From the NCBI RefSeq assembly GCF_017052655.1, contig NZ_JAFIDC010000001.1:1-64000 (forward strand): DNA of 64,000 bases, in the 5' to 3' direction. The translations under genes and the position numbers were made by a program. The notes under the pieces are model-generated. The model was not told the origin of the DNA, made no database searches, and was given only the letters and a program-made list of their open reading frames with translations. This DNA is from Acholeplasma equirhinis. GTDB lineage: Bacteria > Bacillota_I > Bacilli_A > Acholeplasmatales > Acholeplasmataceae. Shown here piece after piece: positions 26,269 through 35,342 of this stretch (the stretch's first letter is position 1; the number at the start of each line of letters is the position of its first letter).

Positions 26269-27060
26269 ATGGATTATAATCAGGGGCAAAAATTTAGTTC
26301 CAATGAAATGTTTTTGAATTTTGCAATATGTGAAGATCAACAAGAGGATATCAAAAAATGTATTGATCTATTAGATCAAGCGACATTGGCACTAGGATAT
26401 AAGTATAAGGTTTCAACATTCAATTCAGGGGATGCATTATTATTTAATGTTTCTGAAACACCATCGATGTATGAAATCATTTTTATGGATATCCAACTCA
26501 TTAATCGTAATGGAGTAGATATTGCTCGTAAATTAAGAGAATTAGGTTCTATTTCAAAGATTATTTTCTTCACATCAACCGAGGATTATGTCTATGAAGC
26601 ATTTGATGTTAAAGCGGATAATTATATCGTTAAAAGCCGTTGTACGTTAGAAAAATTTACAAAGATTTTAGATCAAACTATTAAACATATAGAAGAAGAT
26701 AAGAATAAATTATTTTTCTTTGAGTTTAAAGGCAACAGACATGTTGTCTCATTAAACAAAATTCAATATTTTGAAGTTTGGAATAAAGTTATTACAATAC
26801 ATTTTGATAATAAAGTTGAAAAATTTTATTCAAACTTACAAGATGTTTTATCTAAGCTTAATCAAATAGAATTTTTCCAAGTCCACAGATCTTATATCGT
26901 TAACCTAAATTACATTACTAAAGTTTATAAAAATGAAATCATTTTAAAGGATGGTTCAATGATTCCATTAGGAAAAACATATATGGAATCTTTTGAAAAT
27001 CATTTTATGCGATTTATAAATAAAGTGAATTTCTTTGAACAAAAGGTGGAAATGGTATGA
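26269..27060 (+). CDS. LytTR-family response regulator (AgrA-like)
   Basis: The ATG at 26269 has GGAGG 8 bases upstream. The earlier in-frame ATG at 26221 has none. The 263-aa product has a receiver domain starting FAICEDQQED, with the phospho-acceptor Asp in FMDIQL near residue 73, and a LytTR DNA-binding domain from about 145 (VSLNKIQYFEVW, FFQVHRSYIVNLNYI). It is the regulator half of an AgrC/AgrA-type pair and overlaps the kinase gene by 4 bases. No obvious LytTR direct-repeat site was found upstream. Confidence 0.9.
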   Translation: MDYNQGQKFSSNEMFLNFAICEDQQEDIKKCIDLLDQATLALGYKYKVSTFNSGDALLFNVSETPSMYEIIFMDIQLINRNGVDIARKLRELGSISKIIFFTSTEDYVYEAFDVKADNYIVKSRCTLEKFTKILDQTIKHIEEDKNKLFFFEFKGNRHVVSLNKIQYFEVWNKVITIHFDNKVEKFYSNLQDVLSKLNQIEFFQVHRSYIVNLNYITKVYKNEIILKDGSMIPLGKTYMESFENHFMRFINKVNFFEQKVEMV

Positions 27061-28391
27061 GTATCTTATCCTTAATTGTGCTAACTATATATAATGCAAT
27101 GTTCCTATCATACTTTAAAAAAGTATCACCAAGACAAGGGCATACTTGGTGGATCATTGGTGTTGCATTAGTTGCTTTAATTGCTACCTATATCTATGTT
27201 GATAAAACCTATGCCTATATGTTATTTCCATTGGTAACGATTATCTTATATTTAGCTATCAGATTAACAACAAGTTTTGGACCAGGACAAAGTTTCTATT
27301 CTGCAACACTTGCTGTAATTAATGCAAGTTGTATTCGAAATATACTAAATGCAGTATATTCAATTATGTTCCTGCATGGAAGTTTCCATGCATACACAGA
27401 AGCTTCAGTTTATAACACCATTACTTTAATTACATTCCCAATTGCACTCTTACTTTTTATGTTGTTAAGAAAATTAATCTTCCCTGGAACAAAACTAAGA
27501 GTTTTTATTAAATCTAAACAAGCTTTAAAAATTGGTAGTATTCTTAATTTCTTTATCGCAATTCAATTAACAATTATAAGCAGTTTATCTCTAAACTCAG
27601 ATTTAACGTTCTTAGTTTCTAATAGATCTTATATTTACTCAACAATGTTGACATCACTCATGTTAATAACAATCATTTATGTGGTTATCTATTATTCACT
27701 AAAGAATCATGAACGTGTTAAAGCTGAATCAAGAAATGAAATCTTACGTCAACATTTTGAAATGCAGTTACTGCATTATCAAAACACTGAAAAGCAGTAT
27801 GAAAAATATCGTCAGTTCAAACACGATTATCAAGCAAATATAGATTTACTTAGAAATTTAATTAATGATAATTTAAATACTGAAGCTCAAGACTTGATTA
27901 ATGAAATGGAAAACCACGAGATTGTTCAATTCTGGAATCGTAAGCATTTCACGAATAACGTGATCTTTGATTCAATGATGCAAGAATTAGCAAGAAAGTG
28001 TAAAGATGCCAATATTAAGTTATTCTTTGAAGGTCAAGAACCTAGAAGAACGAATTTAACCTTAATCGAAAAGATAACACTCTTCCATAACATTACATTT
28101 AATGCTTATGAAGCAAACCTTAAGTTAAAAGAAGAAGAAAGATACATTTTAATTAGAGTAAACAATCAAGATACATGGACATCCATTCATGTTGAAAATG
28201 CGTTTGATGGTAATATTAACTATAAAGATGGTAAATACAATTCAACTAAAACCAATGGTGATGAACACGGCATTGGTTTAGAAAATGTTGAAGAAGTTAC
28301 ACAAAAACTTGGTGGTGTCTTAACAATCACACCTGACATGGAAAAGAAAATATTCTATTTATGTGTCTTATTACCAAGTCATGGTAAATGA
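27057..28391 (+). CDS. AgrC-like histidine kinase, GHKL type
   Basis: The 444-aa protein has six or so membrane helices in the first 215 residues, the polytopic sensor of peptide-sensing kinases. The phospho-accepting His is in FKHDYQANIDLLRNL near 254, the form used by AgrC/CitA-like GHKL kinases. The ATPase has FNAYEAN (N box) and GDEHGIGLENV (G box) near 402. AgrB and AgrD are not encoded next to it, so its ligand must come from elsewhere or be something other than a cyclic peptide. Confidence 0.88.
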   Translation: MSILSLIVLTIYNAMFLSYFKKVSPRQGHTWWIIGVALVALIATYIYVDKTYAYMLFPLVTIILYLAIRLTTSFGPGQSFYSATLAVINASCIRNILNAVYSIMFLHGSFHAYTEASVYNTITLITFPIALLLFMLLRKLIFPGTKLRVFIKSKQALKIGSILNFFIAIQLTIISSLSLNSDLTFLVSNRSYIYSTMLTSLMLITIIYVVIYYSLKNHERVKAESRNEILRQHFEMQLLHYQNTEKQYEKYRQFKHDYQANIDLLRNLINDNLNTEAQDLINEMENHEIVQFWNRKHFTNNVIFDSMMQELARKCKDANIKLFFEGQEPRRTNLTLIEKITLFHNITFNAYEANLKLKEEERYILIRVNNQDTWTSIHVENAFDGNINYKDGKYNSTKTNGDEHGIGLENVEEVTQKLGGVLTITPDMEKKIFYLCVLLPSHGK

Positions 28392-28409
28392 TTATTAATA
28401 TAAATTCAC

Positions 28410-28448
28410 AAAGGTCACAATGAGTATGATAACTTATCGTGACCTTTT
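28410..28448 (+). terminator. Intrinsic terminator after two-component operon
   Basis: AAAGGTCAC pairs with GTGACCTTT, with an inner ATGATAACTTAT pairing partly possible, and five T residues follow. Confidence 0.85.
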
Positions 28449-28508
28449 TACTTTAATTTGCTAAAATGGAATTAATAAAAAAAGTTTTCGGGGATAAGGA
28501 GAATCGAT

Positions 28509-28907
28509 ATGAAGAAAAAGTATCTATATTTATTCATTCCACAGATTGCAGTATTATTAATGGCAGCTTTACCTAATAGTGTTGCAATGAGATTTGCACC
28601 AGAACCTGTAGAAACTATCATACATTATACAAATTACTATGATCTTCTACCTTTTGGTTACGGACATTTTGGACCTTTTCTAACTGTATGCTTAGCAGGG
28701 ATTGTTTTATTACTTACGATCATATGGTTTTTCACTCAAAAACAAGGTATATTATCCTCTATTAGAATAGTTTCAGTATTCGAACTTGCAACATCCATGT
28801 TACCTTTAGCATTAGGTTTGAGCTACATTACCTGGATTGGTGTAGTGATAACCTTAATCATCGTCATTCAAGTCGTTTTATTCAAACTTGAATTAGTTGT
28901 TGACTAA
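28509..28907 (+). CDS. Small four-helix membrane protein, unknown
   Basis: A 132-aa integral membrane protein with AAGGAG before its ATG. Four hydrophobic stretches are visible, near residues 7-25, 55-76, 85-103 and 108-126. The loop after the first helix contains paired Tyr residues (TNYYDLLPFGYGHFGP). It is a single-gene unit between two terminators. I do not recognise the family. Confidence 0.7.
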   Translation: MKKKYLYLFIPQIAVLLMAALPNSVAMRFAPEPVETIIHYTNYYDLLPFGYGHFGPFLTVCLAGIVLLLTIIWFFTQKQGILSSIRIVSVFELATSMLPLALGLSYITWIGVVITLIIVIQVVLFKLELVVD

Positions 28908-28928
28908 TATTATGAAACTTTGTTAAAT

Positions 28929-28950
28929 AGGTCTCGTAGAGACCTTTTTA
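28929..28950 (+). terminator. Intrinsic terminator
   Basis: AGGTCTC pairs with GAGACCT around GTA, followed by TTTTATTTT. It ends the small membrane-protein transcript. Confidence 0.88.
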
Positions 28951-29022
28951 TTTTAGTTAATTTAAAAATCCATCAAAAAACGATTTCCTACCTTAAACTT
29001 ATGACAAAATGAGTCTAACGCA

Positions 29023-29051
29023 TTGACATATTATGCCAAAATTTATACAAT
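29023..29051 (+). promoter_or_regulatory. Strong promoter of pilin operon
   Basis: A consensus TTGACA at 29023-29028 and TACAAT at 29046-29051 are 17 bases apart. Transcription should start near 29058, giving a leader of more than 300 bases before the first pilin gene. Confidence 0.75.
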
Positions 29052-29057
29052 GAAAGT

Positions 29058-29380
29058 GCATACATTTTCAGGAAATGAAAAAAAATATTAATTTACCGAT
29101 GAGTAAGACATGACTGCGGGGAGAAAAAGTCAGGTGGACGATCGAATGATAAAAGTCCCTAATTAAACATTTAAAAACGGTATTAAAGTCGAATGGTACT
29201 CGATATTTTTTATACTCTTTTTTTCAAATATGTGAAATTTGCTGATATTCCTGATTGAAGTGCATTAAAAGTTATGGATTACTTAAACGGTTTAAGTGGG
29301 TTTTGCAATTTGGGGCGTTAAAAGCGACTCATGAATAAATGAATAAAAAACGGTACAACAGTTAGAAAGGATGACCGGAA
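29058..29380 (+). other. Long structured 5' leader of pilin operon
   Basis: The leader contains short stems TGACT/AGTCA (29111-29131) and GGAC/GTCC (29136-29158), then TCGA/TCGA near 29190-29205 followed by two T runs (TATTTTTTATACTCTTTTTTT), as in an attenuator. A dyad ACTTAAACGGTTTAAGT lies at 29281-29297. It does not match the c-di-GMP, purine, SAM or preQ1 riboswitch sequences I know. No ORF of note. Confidence 0.45.
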
Positions 29381-30490
29381 ATGAAAAAGTCACTAAAAAA
29401 GGCTTTCACGTTAGTCGAACTGATTGTAGTCATTGCAATTGTTGCAGTACTCTCAACAGTCGCAGTTGTTGGCTACAACACATTCATTGATCAAGCAAAC
29501 TTGAGTGCAGACGAACAAGAGTTAGCTTCAATGAATACAGCATTATCTGCATTCACTACAGTGAGTTCAGAGGCGTTTGATTCAGATGACATTAAGTACT
29601 TCATTAATTCATCTAATGGTGGTGGTAGATTTGATTTCACACCAAGATCAAAGGGGTACGCATATTTCTATATTTCATCTACAAAGAAAATTGAATTATT
29701 GAAATATGACGAAGTAAGAAGTAAATATCCAAATAATTACGCTGATATTGATACACCAGAAGAATTCTACGGTAAGGGGATTCACTTATTAACAGAATAT
29801 GGTCATCATGTTGCAGATATGATTTCAAGAATTAGAGATTTAGGTAACGCGGATGATTTAGTGTTAACTTGGAATCAAATACTTGATACATATAAAGACT
29901 ATACTGATGTTACACCAGGTAGAGTTGAAAGTTTCATTTATGAATTTGGTCCTGCATATAATATTTATGTATCAAATGAAAAATGGAATGCAACAACATC
30001 GATTCAATATCAAAGAATCATATTTGCGAGATATCAAATGCATGTCCCTACAATTAAAAATGTAAACTTGCCTATCTCACAGTTAAGTGTTAAGTTACCT
30101 AAAACAGTTAAATCTGTTGAAGAAAATTCATTTAGTTTCTTTGGCTCAAAACTTAGCATGAAGATTCATAAAGGGTTACTTTATGCAGAAGATACATTCA
30201 TAATGAGTGAAATGCAAAAGCAAAATATACCCGTTAATCCAATTCCATTATTAAACGTTGGTTTTGCAGAAGGCTCTTATGATCCAGAGACAAAAACACT
30301 TTCATTTGATGAGGAAGGTAGTTTAGACCTAGATTTAACAAATTTACCAAGAAGTGATATTTATGGTATGCATGTTAAAGCATACACAGTGAATGGTGAA
30401 ACATTCTATACAGTACGTGCTTTTAGCCGCGATACAATCGTCGGTCAAATAACAATAAAAGTAATTCTTCCAGTAAGTTCCGGAAGTTGA
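29381..30490 (+). CDS. Major pilin-like protein, 369 aa
   Basis: The N-terminus is a type III (prepilin) signal: MKKSLKKA then FTLVELIVVIAIVAVLSTV, with cleavage expected before Phe. The residue before the site is Ala, not the usual Gly, which prepilin peptidases tolerate but process more slowly. Glu at +5 is present. The remaining 330 residues are a large globular domain that I do not recognise, unusually big for a pilin, so it may be a tip or adhesive subunit. AAAGGATGACCGGAA precedes the ATG. It opens the pilin operon. Confidence 0.82.
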   Translation: MKKSLKKAFTLVELIVVIAIVAVLSTVAVVGYNTFIDQANLSADEQELASMNTALSAFTTVSSEAFDSDDIKYFINSSNGGGRFDFTPRSKGYAYFYISSTKKIELLKYDEVRSKYPNNYADIDTPEEFYGKGIHLLTEYGHHVADMISRIRDLGNADDLVLTWNQILDTYKDYTDVTPGRVESFIYEFGPAYNIYVSNEKWNATTSIQYQRIIFARYQMHVPTIKNVNLPISQLSVKLPKTVKSVEENSFSFFGSKLSMKIHKGLLYAEDTFIMSEMQKQNIPVNPIPLLNVGFAEGSYDPETKTLSFDEEGSLDLDLTNLPRSDIYGMHVKAYTVNGETFYTVRAFSRDTIVGQITIKVILPVSSGS

Positions 30491-30514
30491 ATAAAGATAA
30501 AAGGAGAAAAGAAA

Positions 30515-32026
30515 ATGAAAAAAATAATGTTACTTATGTTAACCCTAGTATCAATGTTCGTTCTTGCTGCTTGTGGTGACACATTAGAAAATGTAGATTC
30601 AATTAGTTTAAATGGAACACTCCAAGCTGAGTATACTTTAAATCAAGAAGTAAGATTAGATGACTTTACAATTACTGCGTTTATTAATGGTATTGGTGGT
30701 ACACCAATTTCACTTAATAATTCAGAAATCTCTGTAACAAATGCAACTAAAGTAGGTAATACATATTTCCTAAATACAGCTGCAGTTGGTACATTTACTT
30801 TCAAAGTTGAATATAAGGGGTTCAAAGTTGAAATCGAATATACAGTGGTTAACCCAGCTGCTTGGGATGGTGAATTAGCAGTTGAACCTGCTAAAGATGG
30901 TGATACATTCCTTGTTGCATCAGCTGCAAACTATAAATGGATTGTTGATGAAAGTAATAAAGCTGTTGATCCATTAAAACCTGCATCAATCAGATTAACT
31001 GCAGATATCGACTTTAATGGTAAATCAATCAACAGAATTCAAATGGTAGCACAAGGCTTTGAATTTGATGGTGACAATCACAGCATGTTAAATTTACCAG
31101 AAGATTTCAGAGGTATCGTTAACTATCTTGATTTAAGTCACGAAGAAGGTAAGGCTGTTACATTTAAAGATGTGAAAATTTTAAATGTTAACTTAATCAA
31201 CACATTCGCAACAGGTTTATTAGCTTATGGTCCTCGTTCTGATGCAAACGGTTATGCATTAACTAAAGGTATTATTAATGTTGTTAATGTTGAAATTACT
31301 GGTAAAGCTGTACTTTTAGGTACAATCAACTCATTAATGTTCGGTTACATCCAATCTGCAACAGATTCTACAAGAACAATTATCAATGTAACTAACTCTA
31401 AGATGGCAGTAACATTAACTTCAAGTGCTGAAAATGTTGGTTTATTTGTAGGTCATGGACAAGCATTATTAAAACTTGATCAATCAACTAAGACTTATGT
31501 TGATGCTAACTCACAAGTAGTTATGCATACAGACAGTTCTAATAGACGTTTCTATCATGGTAATAGTAACGGTGAACACGTTGTATTAGTGAATGATGGT
31601 GTTGAAACTAGCTTATCTGCAGAAAATAAATCTAAATTATCATTAACATTAACTCAATCAGAATTACCAGCATTAGAATTTGGTGATAACATCTCATTTA
31701 AGAAAGTTAATGGTTCAGTTAAGACATTAGTTACTATTCAATATTCATTAAAGTTTGGTGGCTATACTAGAATTATGCGCGATATCGTTGACTCATCAAC
31801 ATTCGCAGTAAATTCTGATGTTGTTTCTGTTTTAAAGAAACTTCGCATTACTCAAGATCCATCATTAGAAAATAATGCTGCATACTATTATGTGAGAGAA
31901 ACTGCAGAACAATACAATGCAGGTATTGGTGACAGTGCAACTATTACTGTTCTTCAATTAGATGCAAACAATAATGTTGTTTCATTACAAATTCAAACAT
32001 ACAACCCTAATACAGCATTATCATAA
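30515..32026 (+). CDS. Lipoprotein of the pilin operon
   Basis: A 503-aa lipoprotein (signal ending VLAACGD) encoded between two pilin genes, with AAAGGAG before the ATG. Residues about 30-110 look like a Big-type Ig domain. A module with RLTADIDFNGK and GFEFDGDNHSMLNL follows and is related to the GLUG-like modules at 2666 and 20046. Its position suggests an accessory of the pilus at the membrane surface, for example an anchoring or assembly factor, but this rests on context only. Confidence 0.72.
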   Translation: MKKIMLLMLTLVSMFVLAACGDTLENVDSISLNGTLQAEYTLNQEVRLDDFTITAFINGIGGTPISLNNSEISVTNATKVGNTYFLNTAAVGTFTFKVEYKGFKVEIEYTVVNPAAWDGELAVEPAKDGDTFLVASAANYKWIVDESNKAVDPLKPASIRLTADIDFNGKSINRIQMVAQGFEFDGDNHSMLNLPEDFRGIVNYLDLSHEEGKAVTFKDVKILNVNLINTFATGLLAYGPRSDANGYALTKGIINVVNVEITGKAVLLGTINSLMFGYIQSATDSTRTIINVTNSKMAVTLTSSAENVGLFVGHGQALLKLDQSTKTYVDANSQVVMHTDSSNRRFYHGNSNGEHVVLVNDGVETSLSAENKSKLSLTLTQSELPALEFGDNISFKKVNGSVKTLVTIQYSLKFGGYTRIMRDIVDSSTFAVNSDVVSVLKKLRITQDPSLENNAAYYYVRETAEQYNAGIGDSATITVLQLDANNNVVSLQIQTYNPNTALS

Positions 32027-32045
32027 AATTTAAAAGGAGAACAAT

Positions 32046-32501
32046 ATGACAAAAGCACTAAAAAAAGGGTTCACTTTAGTAGAACTCATCGTAGTAATTG
32101 CAATCATTGCAATTCTATCAACAGTATCAATTGTTGGTTATAATGTCTTTGTAGACAATGCTAACAGATCAAAAGCTGAGCAAGAACTTGCACAAGTCGA
32201 ATCAGTGTTAAGAGCATCAGCAATTTCTGGATTAGATGCAGCTGATGCAGTTGATGCTGAATTAAATGTTGAATTAAAATTAGTAAACAATGTTTTAACA
32301 TTAGTATTCAGTAGTGAAGTCGGAGATATTGCTATTGAAGCTGACCAATTAGCAACAATGAATGCATTATTAGATTTAATTCTTGCACAAGTTGACTTAT
32401 CAAATTATGCATTAAGTATTATTCCTGGTTTAGACGTAGTTTATTCATATGGGGATGTGCTTTCATTAGATTCTAGTATCGTCGTTGATTTTGCTGCATA
32501 A
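32046..32501 (+). CDS. Type IV pilin-like protein, 151 aa
   Basis: A classical prepilin N-terminus: MTKALKKG then FTLVELIVVIAIIAILSTV, with Gly at -1 and Glu at +5. The size is right for a major or minor pilin. The first 45 residues are closely similar to those of the 29381 product (VGYN-F-DNANRSKAEQEL), so the two arose by duplication. A strong terminator directly follows, which would make pilin mRNA more abundant than that for the machinery downstream. Confidence 0.88.
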   Translation: MTKALKKGFTLVELIVVIAIIAILSTVSIVGYNVFVDNANRSKAEQELAQVESVLRASAISGLDAADAVDAELNVELKLVNNVLTLVFSSEVGDIAIEADQLATMNALLDLILAQVDLSNYALSIIPGLDVVYSYGDVLSLDSSIVVDFAA

Positions 32502-32515
32502 ACTTAATTAAAAAA

Positions 32516-32563
32516 GAGTTAAAAGAGGGTGGATTCTCTTGAATACCCCCTCTTTTTTAACTC
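32516..32563 (+). terminator. Strong terminator separating pilin and machinery genes
   Basis: GAGTTAAAAGAGGG pairs with CCCTCTTTTTTAACTC around an 18-base loop, with a T run inside the 3' arm. It probably reduces transcription into the assembly genes. Confidence 0.88.
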
Positions 32564-32622
32564 ATTTTATGTATTTTAAAGTAAAATAAAATTAAAGAAT
32601 TTTATTTATTATATAGGTGGAT

Positions 32623-33024
32623 ATGAAAAAAGCTTTTACTTTAATTGAACTTGTAGTTTCAATTGCTGTTACAAGTATTGTCTTGTTAACAGTTTTCAGC
32701 ATAACAACATATACATCTTCAATTCTACTTAATCATCAAATTCAAGAAGCAACTTTTGATGAATTGTATTTAATTGATAAATACATTGAAAATTATATTG
32801 ATCAAGCGACAAGTGTTGAAGTTATTGACGAATCACTTGTTATTGATGGTACAATCAACATTTCTTTTGATCAAGCTAATTTAAAATTGATCAGGAATTC
32901 AATATTTATTCTAGAAACGAAGTACATTCAAAATATTGAATTTAGTAAAGATGAATCACTTATTACAGTCTTACTATGGATAAGTGAATCAGATTACATG
33001 ACATTGCATTACTATAAAGTTTAA
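32623..33024 (+). CDS. Pseudopilin (competence-type)
   Basis: A 133-aa protein with a short prepilin leader (MKKA, then FTLIELVVSIAVTSIVLL). I chose ATG 32623. The AGGTGGAT just upstream is close, but it pairs with the distal part of the anti-Shine-Dalgarno. It resembles the minor pseudopilins of com/gsp operons (ComGD to ComGG) in size and in lacking a large head. It is the first of six closely packed genes that encode the assembly machinery. Confidence 0.78.
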   Translation: MKKAFTLIELVVSIAVTSIVLLTVFSITTYTSSILLNHQIQEATFDELYLIDKYIENYIDQATSVEVIDESLVIDGTINISFDQANLKLIRNSIFILETKYIQNIEFSKDESLITVLLWISESDYMTLHYYKV

Positions 33025-33040
33025 AAAAGTAGGGATTAAC

Positions 33041-33805
33041 TTGAAAAAACAAATCATACTATACATGACAAAAGATAAAATTCAATATTTAATTTCTAAT
33101 GAATCTGATTTAAGAGTCAGTGAATTTTTTGATTATGCAACTTTGAAAGAGAAGCTAAAAGAAGAAATTAAAGAGATAAAAGAATTTAATTCAGATATTC
33201 ATGTATTTTTAGATTCAAGTCTCGCATTAAATCATACCTTTAATCTGCCAAGAATGTCTCAGTTTAAAGCCAATACTTTAACTTATAAAGAGTTAAAACT
33301 TATGTATGCGAATTATTCAAACTACATCGTTAATTTAACAACTAAAGTAAATGCTAAAAAGTATTTAACTATTTATGCTGACCTAATTTCAAAAGACCAT
33401 GTTCACTTCATACAAAGTATCTCTAAAGAATTAAAACTTGGTAAAGTGAAAATTTATTTAGTTAAAGATATTCATTTCAATCTATTTGGAAGTGAATCAA
33501 ACATTGTCTTACTAAATGATGAATTAGGAAAATTCAATTTACATATGTACCATAAAGGTGAATATCAAATGTTGCCATTTGATAGATTTGATGAAATCAG
33601 TTTTATGAGAAACCTTGATACACTTTATGCATATTTTAAACTTTTAAAAGAAGAATCTTTGAACTTTAAATTTATGCTTTTAAGTGATGATCAATCATTA
33701 ATTGATAAACACGAATTCTTAAATAACCTTAACTTTGAGAAAGTTTCACACGAAACCTTAAGAAGACAAATGATTCAAAGTTATACCAAAGTAAAAGGAT
33801 TTTAG
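33041..33805 (+). CDS. Unknown cytoplasmic protein of the pilus operon (possible PilM/GspL analogue)
   Basis: A 254-aa protein starting at TTG (AGGGAT upstream). It has no signal peptide and no membrane helix. A stretch with LDSSLALNHTFNLPRM followed by YKELKLMYANY is reminiscent of PilM/GspL-type actin-like proteins, which link pilus ATPase and pseudopilins. The resemblance is weak and the protein is shorter. Its place between pseudopilin genes supports an assembly role. I cannot assign it firmly. Confidence 0.6.
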   Translation: MKKQIILYMTKDKIQYLISNESDLRVSEFFDYATLKEKLKEEIKEIKEFNSDIHVFLDSSLALNHTFNLPRMSQFKANTLTYKELKLMYANYSNYIVNLTTKVNAKKYLTIYADLISKDHVHFIQSISKELKLGKVKIYLVKDIHFNLFGSESNIVLLNDELGKFNLHMYHKGEYQMLPFDRFDEISFMRNLDTLYAYFKLLKEESLNFKFMLLSDDQSLIDKHEFLNNLNFEKVSHETLRRQMIQSYTKVKGF

Positions 33806-33808
33806 GTT

Positions 33809-34189
33809 ATGACTAAAAGAGGTTTTACTATACTCGAAGTTGTGGTTTCAGTAGCTATTATCTCAACAATCTTTTTGAGTATTTTAATTCTGCTGTCTTT
33901 AGTCAGCAATTATCAGTTAAAAAAAGAAGATGCTTGGAAAACTCATCGTCTAATTGAAAATATACATGCGTTATATTTAGCTGATCCAACTTATTTTGAT
34001 ATTGGTGAAAACACAATTTACTTTAACGAAAATTTTATTCTAGTTGTAGATGAAAAAGATGCATATTTTACAGTAACTTATACATTAGAGTTTTTAAATG
34101 ACATTTATGAATTGGAAATTCATGATCTTCATACGAAAGTATATACATATAAATCAATAATTAACCTTGGAAAGTGGGTGGTATCATGA
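33809..34189 (+). CDS. Pseudopilin
   Basis: A 126-aa protein with prepilin leader MTKRG and then FTILEVVVSVAIISTIFLSI, Glu at +5. The C-terminal domain is small. It overlaps the next gene by an ATGA junction, so the two are translated together. It looks like ComGD/ComGE-type minor subunits. Confidence 0.8.
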   Translation: MTKRGFTILEVVVSVAIISTIFLSILILLSLVSNYQLKKEDAWKTHRLIENIHALYLADPTYFDIGENTIYFNENFILVVDEKDAYFTVTYTLEFLNDIYELEIHDLHTKVYTYKSIINLGKWVVS

Positions 34190-34560
34190 AAACCCCATCT
34201 AACAAAGGTATGATTCTTGGTATCACAGCTGTTACGATGCTTGTTGTTTCTTTATTAGTTATTGTTGTGTTTTCAATTATTATGTCTAAATATGCTTTCT
34301 ATGAAACCAGAAATCAAGAAATTGAAAATAAGCTTAAACTTCAAACCTATGCTCAAGAAGTATACGTTGAACTTTACCAGGATATCTTAATTCCAGATGT
34401 ACAAGTTACTTATTATGTAGAAGCACTTGATCAAAATATCAATATTGAAATCAATGATGGTTATTTATATGAAATCGTATTTGAAGGATTTAAAATTGAA
34501 GTCAAAGTTTCGACTACAGGTGTAGTCGAAGAATGGATTATGACACCATGGGAGTTTTAA
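34186..34560 (+). CDS. Pseudopilin-like, ComGG/GspK-type minor subunit
   Basis: A 124-aa protein starting in the ATGA overlap at 34186. It has one N-terminal membrane helix (MILGITAVTMLVVSLLVIVVF) preceded by KTPSNKG, which is like a prepilin site but lacks the FTLxE sequence. Such degenerate leaders are seen in ComGG and PilX-like proteins. Cleavage by the peptidase encoded next is plausible but not shown. Confidence 0.65.
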   Translation: MKTPSNKGMILGITAVTMLVVSLLVIVVFSIIMSKYAFYETRNQEIENKLKLQTYAQEVYVELYQDILIPDVQVTYYVEALDQNINIEINDGYLYEIVFEGFKIEVKVSTTGVVEEWIMTPWEF

Positions 34561-35342
34561 TATTTATCCTTGGCATCTTAATTGGCAGTTTCCTAAATGC
34601 ATTTATCTACCGTATACCTAGAGGTATTAAAATTTCAACAGGTAGATCTCAATGTACACATTGCCATAAAGAACTTAAATGGTATGAACTCGTACCAGTT
34701 TTTAGTTATATATTTTTAAGAGGTAAATGTTCTGGTTGTGGTGAAAAGATTTCAATTCTTTATCCGATAACAGAACTTTTGACTGGAGTGTTATATTTAT
34801 TTACTCATTTAATATTTGGATTCCAAATAGAATTCTTTATTTATGTTTTAACAATTACTGTAATGATTCCAATTATAAGAATTGATTATGAACATAAATA
34901 TATTCCAGATAGATTAAATCTTTCCATTTTAGTATTAGGTCTAATATATACAATTCATCAAGCATTTACAGATTTAAACATTCTATGGATAAATGGACTA
35001 GGGTTTTTAATTGGTGCTTTAATCATATTTATAGTGAGATGGATTGGACAACAGATTTATAAAAGAGAAGCGATGGGTTTTGGTGATTTAAAACTCTTAG
35101 CTGCACTTGGAATGCTCATTGGTTGGCAAGGTGTTATCTTTACATTCTTAATTGGATGCATTATTGCATCAATTATAGAAGTAACTTTAATTGCAGTTAA
35201 AGTAAAACAAAGAGATAGTGAAATTGCATTTGGTCCATATTTAGTATATGCTGCAATCATTTATATGTTCTTTGGTGAAACACTTATTAATTTCTATATG
35301 GATTTATTAGGAGGTGTGCTCTATGCCGTATTACACTTATAA
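34533..35342 (+). CDS. Prepilin peptidase / N-methylase (PilD/ComC type)
   Basis: An integral membrane aspartyl protease of about 269 aa that cuts the prepilin leaders. The zinc motif is CTHC near residue 41 with CSGC near 65. The two catalytic Asp residues are in RIDYEHKYIPD (near 117) and GFGDLKLLAALG (near 182). Start choice is open between ATG 34533 and ATG 34548. Both overlap the previous gene and neither has a clear ribosome binding site, so translation is likely coupled. It supports a functional pilus or pseudopilus here. Confidence 0.92.
   Translation: MDYDTMGVLIFILGILIGSFLNAFIYRIPRGIKISTGRSQCTHCHKELKWYELVPVFSYIFLRGKCSGCGEKISILYPITELLTGVLYLFTHLIFGFQIEFFIYVLTITVMIPIIRIDYEHKYIPDRLNLSILVLGLIYTIHQAFTDLNILWINGLGFLIGALIIFIVRWIGQQIYKREAMGFGDLKLLAALGMLIGWQGVIFTFLIGCIIASIIEVTLIAVKVKQRDSEIAFGPYLVYAAIIYMFFGETLINFYMDLLGGVLYAVLHL

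Noticed and set aside
29058-29380. c-di-GMP riboswitch before the pilin genes
   Set aside because: Expected from precedent, but the conserved aptamer sequences are absent; kept only as an unassigned leader.
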